From Actinomycetes bacterium (GTDB lineage: Bacteria > Actinomycetota > Acidimicrobiia > Acidimicrobiales > Palsa-688), in contig JAKBBA010000018.1 of NCBI GenBank assembly GCA_021808665.1, forward strand, positions 1 to 64,000: a stretch of 64,000 nucleotides of DNA. Reading direction: 5' to 3'. The notes beneath the pieces were generated by a model. It saw only the letters and a program-made list of their open reading frames with translations. It had not been told where the DNA came from and searched no databases. Shown here piece after piece: positions 27,754-38,334 of the stretch (its first letter is position 1; each line of letters starts with the position of its first letter). Position numbers and translations under genes: made by a program.

Positions 27754-28845
27754 ATGCCTCCCAAGCCTTGGATGGCCCTCGCGGCGCTTCTGTGTGTGCT
27801 GGCAGCGGCCTTGTGGGGTAGAGCGGCAGCGCGACTGGCGAGGGCCGCTAGACGGATAAAGGCCGAGACGGCGGCCTCGTCAAGCGGTCGCGAAGCTCAC
27901 GAGCTCGCCCGAGCAGCCTTCGACAAGGACCTCCACGCCACACTTTTGTACTCGGTCCTGGCAGTAGCTCTCGGTATCGGGGCCGAGTCGAAGTCGGTGT
28001 GGTACTCGGTGCCGTTCGTCGCGGTGGCCCTGCCCGTGGCGATGACTGTCCGCTTCGCCCCGAGGTTCCTCGCCGAGGCCCGGACAGCAGAGGTGAGAGC
28101 CATGCTCGAACGCCGCGCAGAGGAGGTCCTCGCTCAAGACCAGCTCGCTCCCCGGCGCTGGGCTGACCGCCTCGCCCCGGAGTCGCTACCCCAGTTCGAA
28201 GGTTTCGAGCTAGGCCGGGTCTACGAGCCGGGCAGCGGAATGATGGCGGGAGACTTCTACGACGTTTTCTCCACCACCGGAGGGCGAATCGCCGTGGTTA
28301 TCGGGGACGTCGCAGGCCACGGCATAGACCCGTCGATCACAGCTTTCCAGGTCAAGTACCTGCTCCGAACGTTCATCAGGCAGTTCCGGGATCCGGCGCA
28401 GGCGCTGGAAGAGTTGAACCGGGCACTTTCGATAGGTTCGAGGCCAGAAGATCTCGTGTCGGTGTGCGTAGTTGTGCTCGACCCTTCCGCAGGAACCCTG
28501 CGTCACGCCTCGGCAGGTCACCCGGCGACCTGGTTGTGGCAGGACTCGGAGATCCACGCGCTGAGAGCGACCGGCCCGCTGCTCACGTTGGACCCTGCCG
28601 GAAGCTTCTACTCCAGGGAGCGCCCCTTGCTCGTCGGCGACGTCATCTTGATGTACACAGACGGCCTTGCCGAGGCCCGTTCGGGAGGTCAGATCTTCGG
28701 GGAGGACAGGATCGCAGCCGCCTTGCGACGCGATCCAGGCCAGGATGCAGCGATTTTGTGCAAGGATCTGCTCGAAGCCGCCAGGGACTTCGCCACTGGG
28801 CCCCTCGTCGACGACGTCGCCATCCTGGCTGTTCGGAGGGTTTGA
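27754..28845 (+). CDS. membrane-anchored PP2C-type (SpoIIE/RsbU) phosphatase
   Basis: The 363-residue protein has an N-terminal membrane segment (residues about 6-24), two more hydrophobic segments (residues about 68-105), and a C-terminal SpoIIE-type PP2C domain (from about residue 150) with metal-binding MMAGDFYD and VIGDVAGHG and the late DDVAIL. No PAS, GAF or HAMP domain is visible. Such phosphatases dephosphorylate anti-anti-sigma factors in partner-switching control; no anti-sigma partner is nearby. It is followed within five bases by the small zinc-ribbon gene. Confidence 0.87.
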   Translation: MPPKPWMALAALLCVLAAALWGRAAARLARAARRIKAETAASSSGREAHELARAAFDKDLHATLLYSVLAVALGIGAESKSVWYSVPFVAVALPVAMTVRFAPRFLAEARTAEVRAMLERRAEEVLAQDQLAPRRWADRLAPESLPQFEGFELGRVYEPGSGMMAGDFYDVFSTTGGRIAVVIGDVAGHGIDPSITAFQVKYLLRTFIRQFRDPAQALEELNRALSIGSRPEDLVSVCVVVLDPSAGTLRHASAGHPATWLWQDSEIHALRATGPLLTLDPAGSFYSRERPLLVGDVILMYTDGLAEARSGGQIFGEDRIAAALRRDPGQDAAILCKDLLEAARDFATGPLVDDVAILAVRRV

Positions 28846-28850
28846 GACCA

Positions 28851-29051
28851 TTGCCGTGGTGTGAGGACTGCAGTCACTTCTGGAACGCCAAGAGCCTCGC
28901 CGAGGGAGGCAACTGCCCGACGTGCGGGGCTCACCTGGAGGCTGCCGGGCGCGGAGTCCCGTGGCATTTCAAGCTGCTGCTCGTAGGCTTAAGTGGCTAC
29001 TTGGTCTACAGGGTGTACTGGTTCATCGAGTGGCTACCCAAGCATGTTTGA
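28851..29051 (+). CDS. small zinc-ribbon membrane protein
   Basis: A 66-residue product from TTG 28851 has two CxxC pairs (WCEDCSHFW and NCPTCGAHL) that would bind one zinc, followed by a single hydrophobic helix (FKLLLVGLSGYLVYRVYWFIEW, roughly residues 44-62). It starts five bases after the SpoIIE phosphatase gene and is probably co-translated. The small size and TTG start make it easy to miss. Function is unknown; a membrane-tethered redox or zinc sensor acting on the phosphatase is a guess. Confidence 0.65.
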   Translation: MPWCEDCSHFWNAKSLAEGGNCPTCGAHLEAAGRGVPWHFKLLLVGLSGYLVYRVYWFIEWLPKHV

Positions 29052-29089
29052 CGGGCGGTCGGCTGGGTCGAGTAGCATCTAGGCCATCA

Positions 29090-29163
29090 CGGGCGGTGGC
29101 GCAGTTTGGTAGCGCACCAGACTGGGGGTCTGGGGGTCGCGGGTTCAAGTCCCGCCCGCCCGA
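29090..29163 (+). tRNA. tRNA-Pro (anticodon GGG)
   Basis: A full cloverleaf is visible. The acceptor stem CGGGCGG pairs with CCGCCCG, the D arm is GCGCAGTTTGGTAGCGC, the anticodon arm is CCAGA-CTGGGGG-TCTGG with GGG in the centre, and the T arm is GCGGG-TTCAAGT-CCCGC. The discriminator is A at 29163 and no CCA is encoded. Confidence 0.95.
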
Positions 29164-29165
29164 CG

Positions 29166-29193
29166 GGGCGGCTCCGGGATACCGGGGCCGCCC
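29166..29193 (+). terminator. hairpin after tRNA-Pro
   Basis: A 12-bp stem (29166-29177 with 29182-29193, one G·U) closes a GATA loop three bases after the tRNA. No T-run follows. Confidence 0.65.
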
Positions 29194-29249
29194 ACGAGAC
29201 CCGCAACCGGCCCGAGCAGATGATCGCACCGCCGTTCAGGGCGTGCGGT

Positions 29250-29570
29250 TCACCAGCGGGGGGTGTAGCCGCCCCGTCCCATCGAGGCGCTCGTTTCCCA
29301 GTCGATGTCCTCGTCGACGCTGCCGATGACTTCGGTCACCCATTCGAGGCGTTCCTTGAGGATCCGCTCAATACCGGCCTGCAAGGTCGTTGAACTGATC
29401 GCGCACGACGAGCACGACCCTTGCAGCTGGACTTCGATCACCCCCGTGTCGGGATCGGCGCTTACGAGCACCAGGTCACCGCCGTCAGCTTGCACTGCGG
29501 GCCGTACCAGTTCGATCAGCTCGTTGAGCTCCGCCAGGCGGCTTTCGGCTTGTTCGTCGTTTTCGAGCAT
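29250..29570 (-). CDS. nfuA: NifU C-terminal domain protein (Fe-S scaffold)
   Basis: The 106-residue protein is a single Nfu domain with the CxxC cluster site (GSCSSCAIS). Nfu proteins carry and deliver 4Fe-4S clusters. It is the last gene of a minus-strand set with prk, fbp and cbbR, and starts at ATG 29570 after GGAGGTTCA. It could serve the many Fe-S enzymes here (KorAB, IspH); the exact client is unknown. Confidence 0.88.
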   Translation of the reverse strand: MLENDEQAESRLAELNELIELVRPAVQADGGDLVLVSADPDTGVIEVQLQGSCSSCAISSTTLQAGIERILKERLEWVTEVIGSVDEDIDWETSASMGRGGYTPRW

Positions 29571-29655
29571 TGAACCTCCACCGACAGAGTACCGACACCG
29601 CCGGTTACTTGGCGCGCGCAGCCCAAGAGCGCCTCGGCGTCACAGGCCCGCAGTG

Positions 29656-30528
29656 TCAAGTCCGGCCTCGCTGTTCCATCAGGCGCAGGACCATCGGGGT
29701 GAAGATCAGCTGCATGGCCAGTTCCATCTTCCCGCCGGGTACGACGATGATGTTCGGACGGGACATGAAAGAGTCGTGGAGCATGGCGAGAAGGTAGGGG
29801 AAGTCGATTCCCGCCGGGTTCGCGAAACGGATCACAACGAAGCTCTCGTCGGCGGTCGGGATGAACCGGGCGATGAACGGGTCGGAAGTGTCCACGGTCG
29901 GTACGCGCTGAAAGTTCACGTGGGTCCGGGAGAACTGGGGGCATATGTAGTTGACGTAGTCGGCCATTCGACGCAGGATCGTGTCCATGATCGCCTCGGT
30001 GGAGTGGTGGCGTTCCACCCGGTCGCGGTGAGCTTTTTGGATCCACTCCAAGTTGATGATCGGTACCACCCCGATACGCAGGTCGGCGTGGCGGGCGACA
30101 TCGACCGTGTCAGTGACGACAGCGCCGTGTAAACCTTCGTAGAGCATCAGGTCGCTGCCGGGGTCTATGTCCTCCCAGGGGGTGAAAGTTCCCGGGGTGG
30201 CCCCGTAGGCTCGGGCTTCGTCGTCGTCGTGCACGTAGTGGCGGGTCCTGCCGGTGCCGGAGTCCCCGTAGGAGCGGAACAGCTCTTCGAGCTCCGCGAG
30301 GAGGTTCGCTTCCGGGCTGAAATGGCAGAAGTGGTGGTTGCCCGCCTTGTCGGCTTCGACGGTGGCTGCCTTCATCGCATCCCGGTCGTAGCGGTGGAAT
30401 GAGTCACCCTCCACCTGAACAGCCGTGATCTTCTCCCGACGGAAGATGTGAGCGAACGTGCGGGTCACCGACGTCGTGCCAGCTCCTGACGAGCCGGTAA
30501 CTGAGATGATCGGGTGTTGAGCTGACAA
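29656..30528 (-). CDS. prk: phosphoribulokinase (bacterial, class I)
   Basis: The 290-residue enzyme phosphorylates ribulose 5-phosphate to RuBP, the step unique to the Calvin cycle. It has the P-loop GSSGAGTTSV, EGDSFHRYDR, and the YEGLHG segment typical of proteobacterial-type Prk. TTG 30528 is chosen because GGAGG lies upstream and it gives the usual length; the longer reading to 30570 is unlikely. It lies 85 bases after fbp on the same strand. Confidence 0.94.
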   Translation of the reverse strand: MSAQHPIISVTGSSGAGTTSVTRTFAHIFRREKITAVQVEGDSFHRYDRDAMKAATVEADKAGNHHFCHFSPEANLLAELEELFRSYGDSGTGRTRHYVHDDDEARAYGATPGTFTPWEDIDPGSDLMLYEGLHGAVVTDTVDVARHADLRIGVVPIINLEWIQKAHRDRVERHHSTEAIMDTILRRMADYVNYICPQFSRTHVNFQRVPTVDTSDPFIARFIPTADESFVVIRFANPAGIDFPYLLAMLHDSFMSRPNIIVVPGGKMELAMQLIFTPMVLRLMEQRGRT

Positions 30529-30613
30529 GGTGTTGTTCCTCCGACAAGCGTTCGGACATTTTCGTCGCAACGCGAACTTCGCAGCCTTCCTTCCGGCGGC
30601 CTGCAGGGACGGT

Positions 30614-31735
30614 TCAGTCCCGGAAAAGCGAACGAGTGTTGAACAAAGCGAGCCCGGAGCGTTCCTGCTTAGCCGGCGGAGTGTTGAGGTGGTACTCGTC
30701 CACGCGTCTGACTTCTTGTGAGGAGCCGAAGATGAGCGGCACGCGCTGGTGGATGCTCGACGGCACGACGTCTAAGACCCGTGCCAGTCCTGTGGTGGCG
30801 AGACCCCCTGCCTGCTCGACGATGAAGGCGATCGGATTCGCCTCGTAGAGCAATCGGAGCCTTCCCTGCGGGCACGACGAGGTCGTGTCCGCAGGGTAAA
30901 GGAAAACCCCGCCGCGGGTGAGGATGCGGAACGTGTCAGCCACAGCGGAGGCTATCCAGCGCATGTTGAAGTCTTTTCGCCTTGGGCCGCTCGTACCAGC
31001 TAGGCACTCCTGGACGTAACGGCGCACGGGGGGTTCCCAGAAGCGCTCCTTGGACGAGTTGATAGCGAACTCGGCGGTCGAGTCGGGGATAGTCATGTTC
31101 GGGTGGGTGAGGATGAAATCGCCGACGTCACGGTCGAGCGTGAAACCGTTGACGCCGTCGCCGGTGGTGAGCACGAGCATCGTCGCCGGACCGTAGAGGG
31201 CGAAACCGGCGCATACCTGTTCCCGTCCCGGCACCAAGAAGTCCCCGACCTCAGCCGGCTGGCCGGGGCGGGGATGGCGCAGAACTGAAAATATCGAGCC
31301 GACAGTGATGTTGACGTCTATGTTCGACGAACCGTCGAGGGGGTCGAAGACAAGCAGGTATTTCCCCACCCGGTAGTAGTTGGGTATTGGAATGACCCCG
31401 GCCACCTCCTCGGAGACCATTCCCGCTAGGTGACCGGTCCACTCGGTTTGGGCGATCATCGTGTCGTTGGCCAGGACATCCAACGTTTTTTGGACTTCCC
31501 CCTGCACGTTCGTGCCCCCGCCGCTGGCGGAGGTTTCGAGCAGGGCCCCCCGGTTGACATGGTTGGCGATGACTTTCACTGCGGTCGCTACGGCGTTGAG
31601 CAGACCCGAGAAGTCACCGGTGGGGGAGCGCTCCGCCAAGGCGTGCTCGGTTTCGATAGTAAAGCGCGTCAACGTCTTCTTTGGCGCAGAGCCGCCGATC
31701 CTGGTGGACGTCGAACGCTCGGTTGCGTTGCGCAT
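30614..31735 (-). CDS. fbp: fructose-1,6-bisphosphatase, class I
   Basis: The 373-residue protein shows the class I FBPase metal and substrate motif FDPLDGSSNIDVNITVGSIF (FDPLDGSSNID), and the usual SSxxERFWE and GGVFLYPAD regions. It hydrolyses fructose 1,6-bisphosphate in gluconeogenesis and the Calvin cycle; whether it also acts on sedoheptulose bisphosphate is unknown. ATG 31735 follows GGGAGGTGAGAGCC. It lies downstream of cbbR and upstream of prk, a cbb operon layout. Confidence 0.95.
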   Translation of the reverse strand: MRNATERSTSTRIGGSAPKKTLTRFTIETEHALAERSPTGDFSGLLNAVATAVKVIANHVNRGALLETSASGGGTNVQGEVQKTLDVLANDTMIAQTEWTGHLAGMVSEEVAGVIPIPNYYRVGKYLLVFDPLDGSSNIDVNITVGSIFSVLRHPRPGQPAEVGDFLVPGREQVCAGFALYGPATMLVLTTGDGVNGFTLDRDVGDFILTHPNMTIPDSTAEFAINSSKERFWEPPVRRYVQECLAGTSGPRRKDFNMRWIASAVADTFRILTRGGVFLYPADTTSSCPQGRLRLLYEANPIAFIVEQAGGLATTGLARVLDVVPSSIHQRVPLIFGSSQEVRRVDEYHLNTPPAKQERSGLALFNTRSLFRD

Positions 31736-31821
31736 GCGGCTCTCACCTCCCGATCGGCCGAGCGGGCCGCTACCTGCGGACCGCCGTTCGTGTGAACATA
31801 GGCCTAGGCCGCAGGAAAGAC

Positions 31822-31863
31822 ATCCCCGCAACGGGGGATTCCCGGGGGGATTATCGATCCCCC
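31822..31863 (-). terminator. tandem hairpins between cbbR and fbp
   Basis: Two GC-rich hairpins share the same AT-CCCC/GGGG-AT theme: 31822-31827 with 31834-31839, and 31845-31851 with 31857-31863. They lie between the end of cbbR and the fbp start and could weaken read-through or stabilise the fbp message. Neither has a T-run. Confidence 0.4.
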
Positions 31864-31902
31864 GCCGGCGGTGCTTGCGTATCGTGGCTGGCAGCTAGGG
31901 CT

Positions 31903-32784
31903 TCAGCGGGACCACTCCGCCAGGCCGATGACGTGATCGACGAACATCTGCGCGGTCGCCGGCAGGGTCCGCCCGGAGCAGACCACGAGGTGCCAGGCGC
32001 GCTGGAGCGGTAGAGGCTCCACCTCCCATTCGATGAGGCTTCCCTCCGCGAGCTCGCGCTCTACCGACGCCCTGGGCAAGAGGGTGACCCCAAGGCCCAC
32101 CAAGGCGCACTCGCGTATCGCGCCGTTGGAGCCCAACGTCAGGCGGAGCGGGTTGATCCCCAGCTCCGCCAGCAGCTCGTCGGCGCTCAGGCGGGTTCCC
32201 GAGCCGGGCTCCCGGACGAGCCATGTTTGCTCGGCGAGAGCGCGCACGTCGAGAGCGGCCGGCTTCGAAGCAGCGGCGCTGACAAGGACGAGCTGGTGGG
32301 CTGAAGTGGCTCGAACCTCGAAGCCACCGGGCTCAGGCGGGCGTCCGGCGACCGCCAAGTCGACCTGGGACCTGTCCAGAGCCTCCCATACGCGGCGCCG
32401 GTTGGCGACCTCCAGGTCGACTCGTACGTGGGGGTGCTCCCGGCGGAATGAGGAAAGGAGGCTCGGCACGACGTGCTCGCCGGCTGTGGTGACCGCGGCG
32501 AGGCGAAGAGTGCCCTTCTCGGGGTCGGCGCTGGCGTTGACGGCGACAGCGGTTTCTTGCCACAGGCCTTCTATGCGCGCTGCGTAGTCGGCGAGGGTCC
32601 GCCCTGCGTCGCTGAGCCTCACCCCGCGTCCGTCGCGCTCCAGCAGAGCCACGCCGAGCTCCCGTTCTAGCGCTGCCACCGCCGCAGACACCGCCGGTTG
32701 GGTGACAAACAGGGCGTTAGCCGCTTCCCTGACCGACCCCATTTCTGCGACGGCGAGGAAGCTTCGAAGCTGATGCGGAGTCAC
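31903..32784 (-). CDS. cbbR: LysR-family regulator, CbbR type
   Basis: The 293-residue protein has an N-terminal winged helix (TPHQLRSFLAVAEMGSVREAA, QPAVSAAVAALERELGVALLERDGRG in part) and a C-terminal effector-binding domain. Placement divergent from cbbL and upstream of fbp and prk identifies it as CbbR, which activates cbb operons in response to metabolites such as RuBP or NADPH. Its ATG is only two bases from a TAA-N7-TTA match to the CbbR half-site, so it probably regulates itself as well as cbbLSX. Confidence 0.9.
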   Translation of the reverse strand: MTPHQLRSFLAVAEMGSVREAANALFVTQPAVSAAVAALERELGVALLERDGRGVRLSDAGRTLADYAARIEGLWQETAVAVNASADPEKGTLRLAAVTTAGEHVVPSLLSSFRREHPHVRVDLEVANRRRVWEALDRSQVDLAVAGRPPEPGGFEVRATSAHQLVLVSAAASKPAALDVRALAEQTWLVREPGSGTRLSADELLAELGINPLRLTLGSNGAIRECALVGLGVTLLPRASVERELAEGSLIEWEVEPLPLQRAWHLVVCSGRTLPATAQMFVDHVIGLAEWSR

Positions 32785-32785
32785 A

Positions 32786-32798
32786 TAAAGAATCCTTA
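32786..32798 (+). promoter_or_regulatory. candidate CbbR box (TNA-N7-TNA)
   Basis: TAA at 32786, seven bases, then TTA at 32796 fit the CbbR half-site pattern TNA-N7-TNA. It lies between the divergent cbbR and cbbL. A short pattern like this can arise by chance. Confidence 0.45.
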
Positions 32799-32892
32799 AT
32801 GAATACGCGGAGATATTTCAATAGACACCTAGCTGATTGGTCGCGAGTATGGCTTGGCGAGCGGCGTCCCGAGCGTCGGAATAGGCCACTCG

Positions 32893-34391
<1,499 letters not shown>

Positions 34392-34427
34392 GCTGACCAT
34401 CTCTACATCCACCGAAAGGTTTGTAAC

Positions 34428-34853
34428 ATGCATTTGACGCAAGGAACTTTCTCCTACCTGCCTGAGCTGACCGACGGGGAGATCACCTCGCAGATCGAGT
34501 ACTCCCTGGCGCGCGGCTGGGCTTTGGCAGTGGAGTTCACCGACGATCCCCACCCTAGAAACACCTACTGGGAGATGTGGGGTCTTCCGATGTTCGACCT
34601 TGCCGACCCAGCAGGGGTGCTCGGGGAGGTAAAGCGCTGCCGGGACGCTTACCCGTCCCTTTATATACGCCTGTCGGCTTACGACGCTTCGCTCGGACGT
34701 CAGACGACCGCCTTGGCTTTCATAGTGAACCGTCCCGCCTACGAACCTGGATTCCGGGTCGAAAGACAAGAGACCTCCGACCGCAGGATCCGCTACACGC
34801 TCCACCCGTACGCGGCTGATCGGCCTCACTGGGAACGCTACGGGGAGCGCTGA
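34428..34853 (+). CDS. cbbS: RubisCO small subunit, red-type
   Basis: The 141-residue small subunit begins [19 protein letters not shown], the red-type start, and contains [15 protein letters not shown] and the C-terminal extension that forms the beta-hairpin unique to red-type enzymes ([16 protein letters not shown]). It completes the L8S8 hexadecamer. cbbX follows after three bases. Confidence 0.96.
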   Translation: MHLTQGTFSYLPELTDGEITSQIEYSLARGWALAVEFTDDPHPRNTYWEMWGLPMFDLADPAGVLGEVKRCRDAYPSLYIRLSAYDASLGRQTTALAFIVNRPAYEPGFRVERQETSDRRIRYTLHPYAADRPHWERYGER

Positions 34854-34856
34854 GTT

Positions 34857-35882
34857 GTGTCTCAGGAAACCAGGCGCACCGCGTTCTCGTCCGGCGGAGC
34901 GCGACCAGCGGGCGCGGGCGGCGCCGGCACAGCTCGCGTCGGGGCTGTCGCCGAGGCCGCTCGGGTCGACGAGTTGCCCGGCGTTTTGGCGGTCTTGGAC
35001 GACGACGACCGGCTCGACCTTCAGGTCGAAAGGTCCGGGTCGCAAGTCGACGAGGTGATCACGCGGCTAGAAGCGGAGCTGGTAGGACTCGCCCCGGTCA
35101 AGGCCAGGGTTCGGGAGGTCGCTGCGCTCCTGCTAGTCGACCGGGCCCGCAGACGTTTCGGCCTGGCCTCAGGCCGTCCGAACTTGCACATGTGCTTCAC
35201 GGGAAGTCCCGGAACCGGCAAGACGACTGTAGCCCTGCGGATGGCGGAGCTGCTGCACCGGCTCGGCTACATACGCCGGAACAGTCTCGTCTCGGTGACA
35301 CGAGACGATCTTGTCGGACAGTACATAGGCCACACCGCCCCCAAAACACGGGAAGTGCTCAAACGGGCGATGGGAGGCGTGCTGTTTATCGATGAGGCGT
35401 ACTACCTCTACAGGGCGGACAACGAACGCGACTACGGCCAAGAGACCATCGAAATCCTCCTGCAGGCCATGGAGAACGACAGGGACGATCTTGTGGTGAT
35501 CCTCGCCGGTTACAAGGATCGTATGGACACGTTCTTTTCTTCCAACCCGGGTATGGCTTCCAGGGTGGCACACCACCTGGACTTTCCTGACTACGACACG
35601 GCGGAGCTTCTCGCGATCAGCCGTCTGATGCTCCAAGACCAAGGTTACGTCTTCGGTCCCGGAGCGGAGGAGGTCTTCGAGGCCTACCTTACCCGTCGCA
35701 TGTCCCAGCCGCGCTTCTCCAACGCTCGCAGCGTCCGCAACGCCTTGGAACGGGCGAGACTGCGCCAAGCCTACAGGCTGGTATCGACCGCCGGGACGGT
35801 GAGCAAGGGCGACCTTATGACCATCGAGGGCGAGGACATAACCAAAAGCCGGGTGTTCGCCGATCCCGACGCCGGCTCGTAG
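34857..35882 (+). CDS. cbbX: RubisCO activase CbbX (AAA+)
   Basis: The 341-residue protein has a C-terminal AAA+ module of CbbX type: Walker [13 protein letters not shown], Walker [14 protein letters not shown], and the arginine-finger region [15 protein letters not shown]. CbbX removes inhibitory sugar phosphates from red-type RubisCO by pulling on the large-subunit C-terminus. About 60 N-terminal residues are Ala/Gly/Arg-rich and not part of the core; the true start may be internal, though GTG 34857 follows cbbS closely. A histidine kinase gene converges on it. Confidence 0.93.
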   Translation: MSQETRRTAFSSGGARPAGAGGAGTARVGAVAEAARVDELPGVLAVLDDDDRLDLQVERSGSQVDEVITRLEAELVGLAPVKARVREVAALLLVDRARRRFGLASGRPNLHMCFTGSPGTGKTTVALRMAELLHRLGYIRRNSLVSVTRDDLVGQYIGHTAPKTREVLKRAMGGVLFIDEAYYLYRADNERDYGQETIEILLQAMENDRDDLVVILAGYKDRMDTFFSSNPGMASRVAHHLDFPDYDTAELLAISRLMLQDQGYVFGPGAEEVFEAYLTRRMSQPRFSNARSVRNALERARLRQAYRLVSTAGTVSKGDLMTIEGEDITKSRVFADPDAGS

Positions 35883-35919
35883 CCAGACCCGCCACGTTCG
35901 AGGCGGGAGGGTCGGCGTA

Positions 35920-37107
35920 TCAGCACGACCTTAAGGGGACTTCCACGATCACCGTCGTGCCGCACCCGGCCGCCGAGCGCACCTCGAACCTGGCGCCGAG
36001 CAGCGCCGCCCGCTCGGCGAGGTTCGCAAGGCCGTAACATTCGCTTCGCAGTTGGGCGTCCAAGTCGAAGCCAACGCCGTCGTCGCTCACCTCGAAAAGC
36101 ACGGACTCTTCAAGGCGGCGGAGGCGCACCTGAGCGCGCGACGCCCTCGCGTGTTTAGCGACGTTCTGCAGCGCTTCTTGGGCGATGCGGTACAAGGCGA
36201 TCTCGACGTGACCTGCCAGCCGGCAGTCGTCGAGTTGCGCCTCGACGGTCAGGTCCGCCCCAAGATCGGCCGCCACGCTTGATATCGCGGCGGGCAGGCC
36301 GAGGTCGTCGAGGATCGTCGGGCGTAGACCTGCGATGGCTTTGCGCGTCTCGTCTAGGGCGTCTCTTATCAGCCTCGCAGCCGCAGATATCTGCTCCGAG
36401 TTTCCCGCGCCTGCTCTGTCGCTGGCGGCTGTCAAGTAGTACCCGGCGCTCACGAGCCGTTGGCTGACACCGTCGTGGATGTCGGCCGCTATGCGCCGCC
36501 GGTCCAGTTCTTGAAGTTCGATGGTGCGAGCGGCGAAGCGCTCAAGTTCGTGCTCTCTGACGGTCAACTTCTCGTAAAGGACGGCGTTGTCTACCATCCC
36601 GGCGACGAGATCCGCGACCCGGGCGAGTCGTTCGACGTCGCCGGCCCCAAAGTAGCGGGCCCTTCGGGAGTGCACGTTCAACACGCCGACCACAAGGCCC
36701 TGGGGCCGGCGCATCGGGACCGACACGAGGGATGCGAAATCCTCGCCGCGAAGAGCCGGGATGTAGCGGTAACGCGGATCCGCCCATTTGTCGTCGACCA
36801 GGGCGGCCTCGCCGGTGCGCGCCACCCAGCCCGCGATTCCGTCTCCGAGCTTCAAGCGGATAGTACCGGCGAGACCGGCGAAACGCTCTGGGGTCGCCCC
36901 TACTAGGGTCAGCTCGCCCCGTTCGTGGTCGACGACGTGCACGAAGCAAGCGTCCGCCTGGGTGGCTCGCACTACCAGGCTAGCGACACTCCCGGCGAGG
37001 AGCCGTATGTCGCGCTCCGTGGAGCTCAGCTCGACGATCTGACCGAGAAGCCCTTCCCCGTCGGGCGCGGGCGCGCCAGGTGGTGTTAAGCGGATCGGCC
37101 CTGTCAC
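35920..37107 (-). CDS. GAF-domain sensor histidine kinase, NarL/DevS-like
   Basis: The 395-residue kinase has a GAF domain (residues about 35-180, with DACFVHVVDHERGEL and ASLVSVPM) and a HisKA_3 histidine in IAADIHDGVSQRL followed by an HATPase domain (YRIAQEALQNVAKHA, SDDGVGFDL). No membrane segment is seen, so it senses a cytoplasmic signal such as a gas, redox state or small molecule. Its GTG start overlaps the response-regulator stop (GTGA). It lies beside cbbX and may link carbon fixation to an energy signal, which is inference. Confidence 0.9.
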   Translation of the reverse strand: MTGPIRLTPPGAPAPDGEGLLGQIVELSSTERDIRLLAGSVASLVVRATQADACFVHVVDHERGELTLVGATPERFAGLAGTIRLKLGDGIAGWVARTGEAALVDDKWADPRYRYIPALRGEDFASLVSVPMRRPQGLVVGVLNVHSRRARYFGAGDVERLARVADLVAGMVDNAVLYEKLTVREHELERFAARTIELQELDRRRIAADIHDGVSQRLVSAGYYLTAASDRAGAGNSEQISAAARLIRDALDETRKAIAGLRPTILDDLGLPAAISSVAADLGADLTVEAQLDDCRLAGHVEIALYRIAQEALQNVAKHARASRAQVRLRRLEESVLFEVSDDGVGFDLDAQLRSECYGLANLAERAALLGARFEVRSAAGCGTTVIVEVPLRSC

Positions 37108-37820
37108 GTGAAGAGGCCTTCTCGCAGCGCTGTCGCCACGGCCTGGGTGCGGTCAGCCGCTCCTAACTTGCGTAGCAGGGAGCGTACGTGCGTTTTCACC
37201 GTCTCTTCTCCTATGAACAGGGCTTTAGCTATCGCCCGGTTCGAGAGGCCTTCGACGAGAAGTCCGAGCACTTCGCTCTCCCTTTGGCTCAGACCGAGAT
37301 GGGACCCAGCCCACAAGCCCCCTCGGTCGACCTGCGCTGCGCTTAGAGCGAGACGTCCGGCAAGCGCGGGATCCACAACGGTGTCACCGGACATGACCCG
37401 CTTGAGGTGTCCTAGGAGCTCTTGCGCCGACAGAGCCTTGGTGAGAAAACCGCGGGCTCCGGCTCGCATCGCCCTATAGAGGTATTGCTCGTCGTCGTAG
37501 ACGGTGAGGAGCACGACCTTGAGCTGAGGGTAGTCGCCGAGCAGCTGCTCGCAAAGCTCCAAGCCGCTCATCTCGCGCATCCTCACGTCGAGCAGGGCTA
37601 TGTCTGGACGGGCAGTCTCTACGAGCTTCGAAGCTTGGCGAGCGTCGGTGGTAGCGGCGACGATAACTGCGCGATCGGCGTGCGAGCTCAGCATCGCCCT
37701 CAGCCCGTCTATGACCATAAGATGATCGTCGACGACCAGAAGTCTCACAGGCCTGGTCGGTTCGCCGCCACGGGCGGGTTCGCCACCATCGGGGAGTCCC
37801 GGCGGCGGAGAACTGGTCAT
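37104..37820 (-). CDS. NarL/LuxR-family response regulator
   Basis: The 238-residue protein has a receiver domain (RLLVVDDHLMVIDGLRAML; phospho-acceptor Asp in PDIALLDVRMRE) and a C-terminal LuxR helix-turn-helix (LSQRESEVLGLLVEGLSNRAIA, given by LSQRESEVLGLL). ATG 37820 is chosen since upstream in-frame codons are not receiver-like and would cross the divergent gene. It is the partner of the kinase that follows, and is divergent from the DUF4333 gene by 58 bases. Confidence 0.92.
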   Translation of the reverse strand: MTSSPPPGLPDGGEPARGGEPTRPVRLLVVDDHLMVIDGLRAMLSSHADRAVIVAATTDARQASKLVETARPDIALLDVRMREMSGLELCEQLLGDYPQLKVVLLTVYDDEQYLYRAMRAGARGFLTKALSAQELLGHLKRVMSGDTVVDPALAGRLALSAAQVDRGGLWAGSHLGLSQRESEVLGLLVEGLSNRAIAKALFIGEETVKTHVRSLLRKLGAADRTQAVATALREGLFT

Positions 37821-37878
37821 AGCCAACAATACGACGCTGCGAGCCGGTCGCACGCGACGGAGCTGGACTAGCCTGGCG

Positions 37879-38286
37879 ATGATGCAGGCCTCTGAAGGCG
37901 TGGGAGCCACGACCGGGGCGCAGCCCTCGAAAACCGGCGGTGAGCAGGCGAAGGCCAGACGATCCCGGCGGGGGTACTTCCTGCCCGGAGTGATAGCCCT
38001 TGCGGTGCTTCTCGGTATCGGAACGGCCTTTGGGGCAGGAGACTTGGACCACCAAGCGCCCCGGGTTCTGTCCGGAGTTGAGGTGGCCTCCCAGGTCGAG
38101 CTGGGTCTGCAAGCCGAGGTAGGGGGCGCCAACCTGCCGTACGTGACATGCCCCGTTAGCGAACCGGTGATAGCCGGGCTCACCTTCGCATGCCTGGAAC
38201 ATCCCCACAACGGTCCTGTCAGGCCGATATCGGTGACCGAGATAGACGCCCACGGTCAGCTCCGGTTTGGTCTTCCCGGGTCTTGA
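37879..38286 (+). CDS. DUF4333-like single-pass membrane protein
   Basis: The 135-residue protein has a basic, flexible N-terminus, one membrane helix (FLPGVIALAVLLGIGTAFG), and an outside domain with a CP...C pair (YVTCPVSEPVIAGLTFACLE) and the VTEIDAHGQLRF strand typical of DUF4333, a family found in actinobacteria with unknown function. The paired cysteines could form a disulfide. It lies alone between the response regulator and pgsA. Confidence 0.7.
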   Translation: MMQASEGVGATTGAQPSKTGGEQAKARRSRRGYFLPGVIALAVLLGIGTAFGAGDLDHQAPRVLSGVEVASQVELGLQAEVGGANLPYVTCPVSEPVIAGLTFACLEHPHNGPVRPISVTEIDAHGQLRFGLPGS

Positions 38287-38321
38287 CGACCACTTTGGGG
38301 TCATACGTCTGGTCGAGTCCG

Positions 38322-38327
38322 TAGACT
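38322..38327 (+). promoter_or_regulatory. -10 element (TAGACT), leaderless start
   Basis: TAGACT lies seven bases before ATG 38335 with no ribosome-binding site. Confidence 0.45.
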
Positions 38328-38334
38328 CGCCGCT

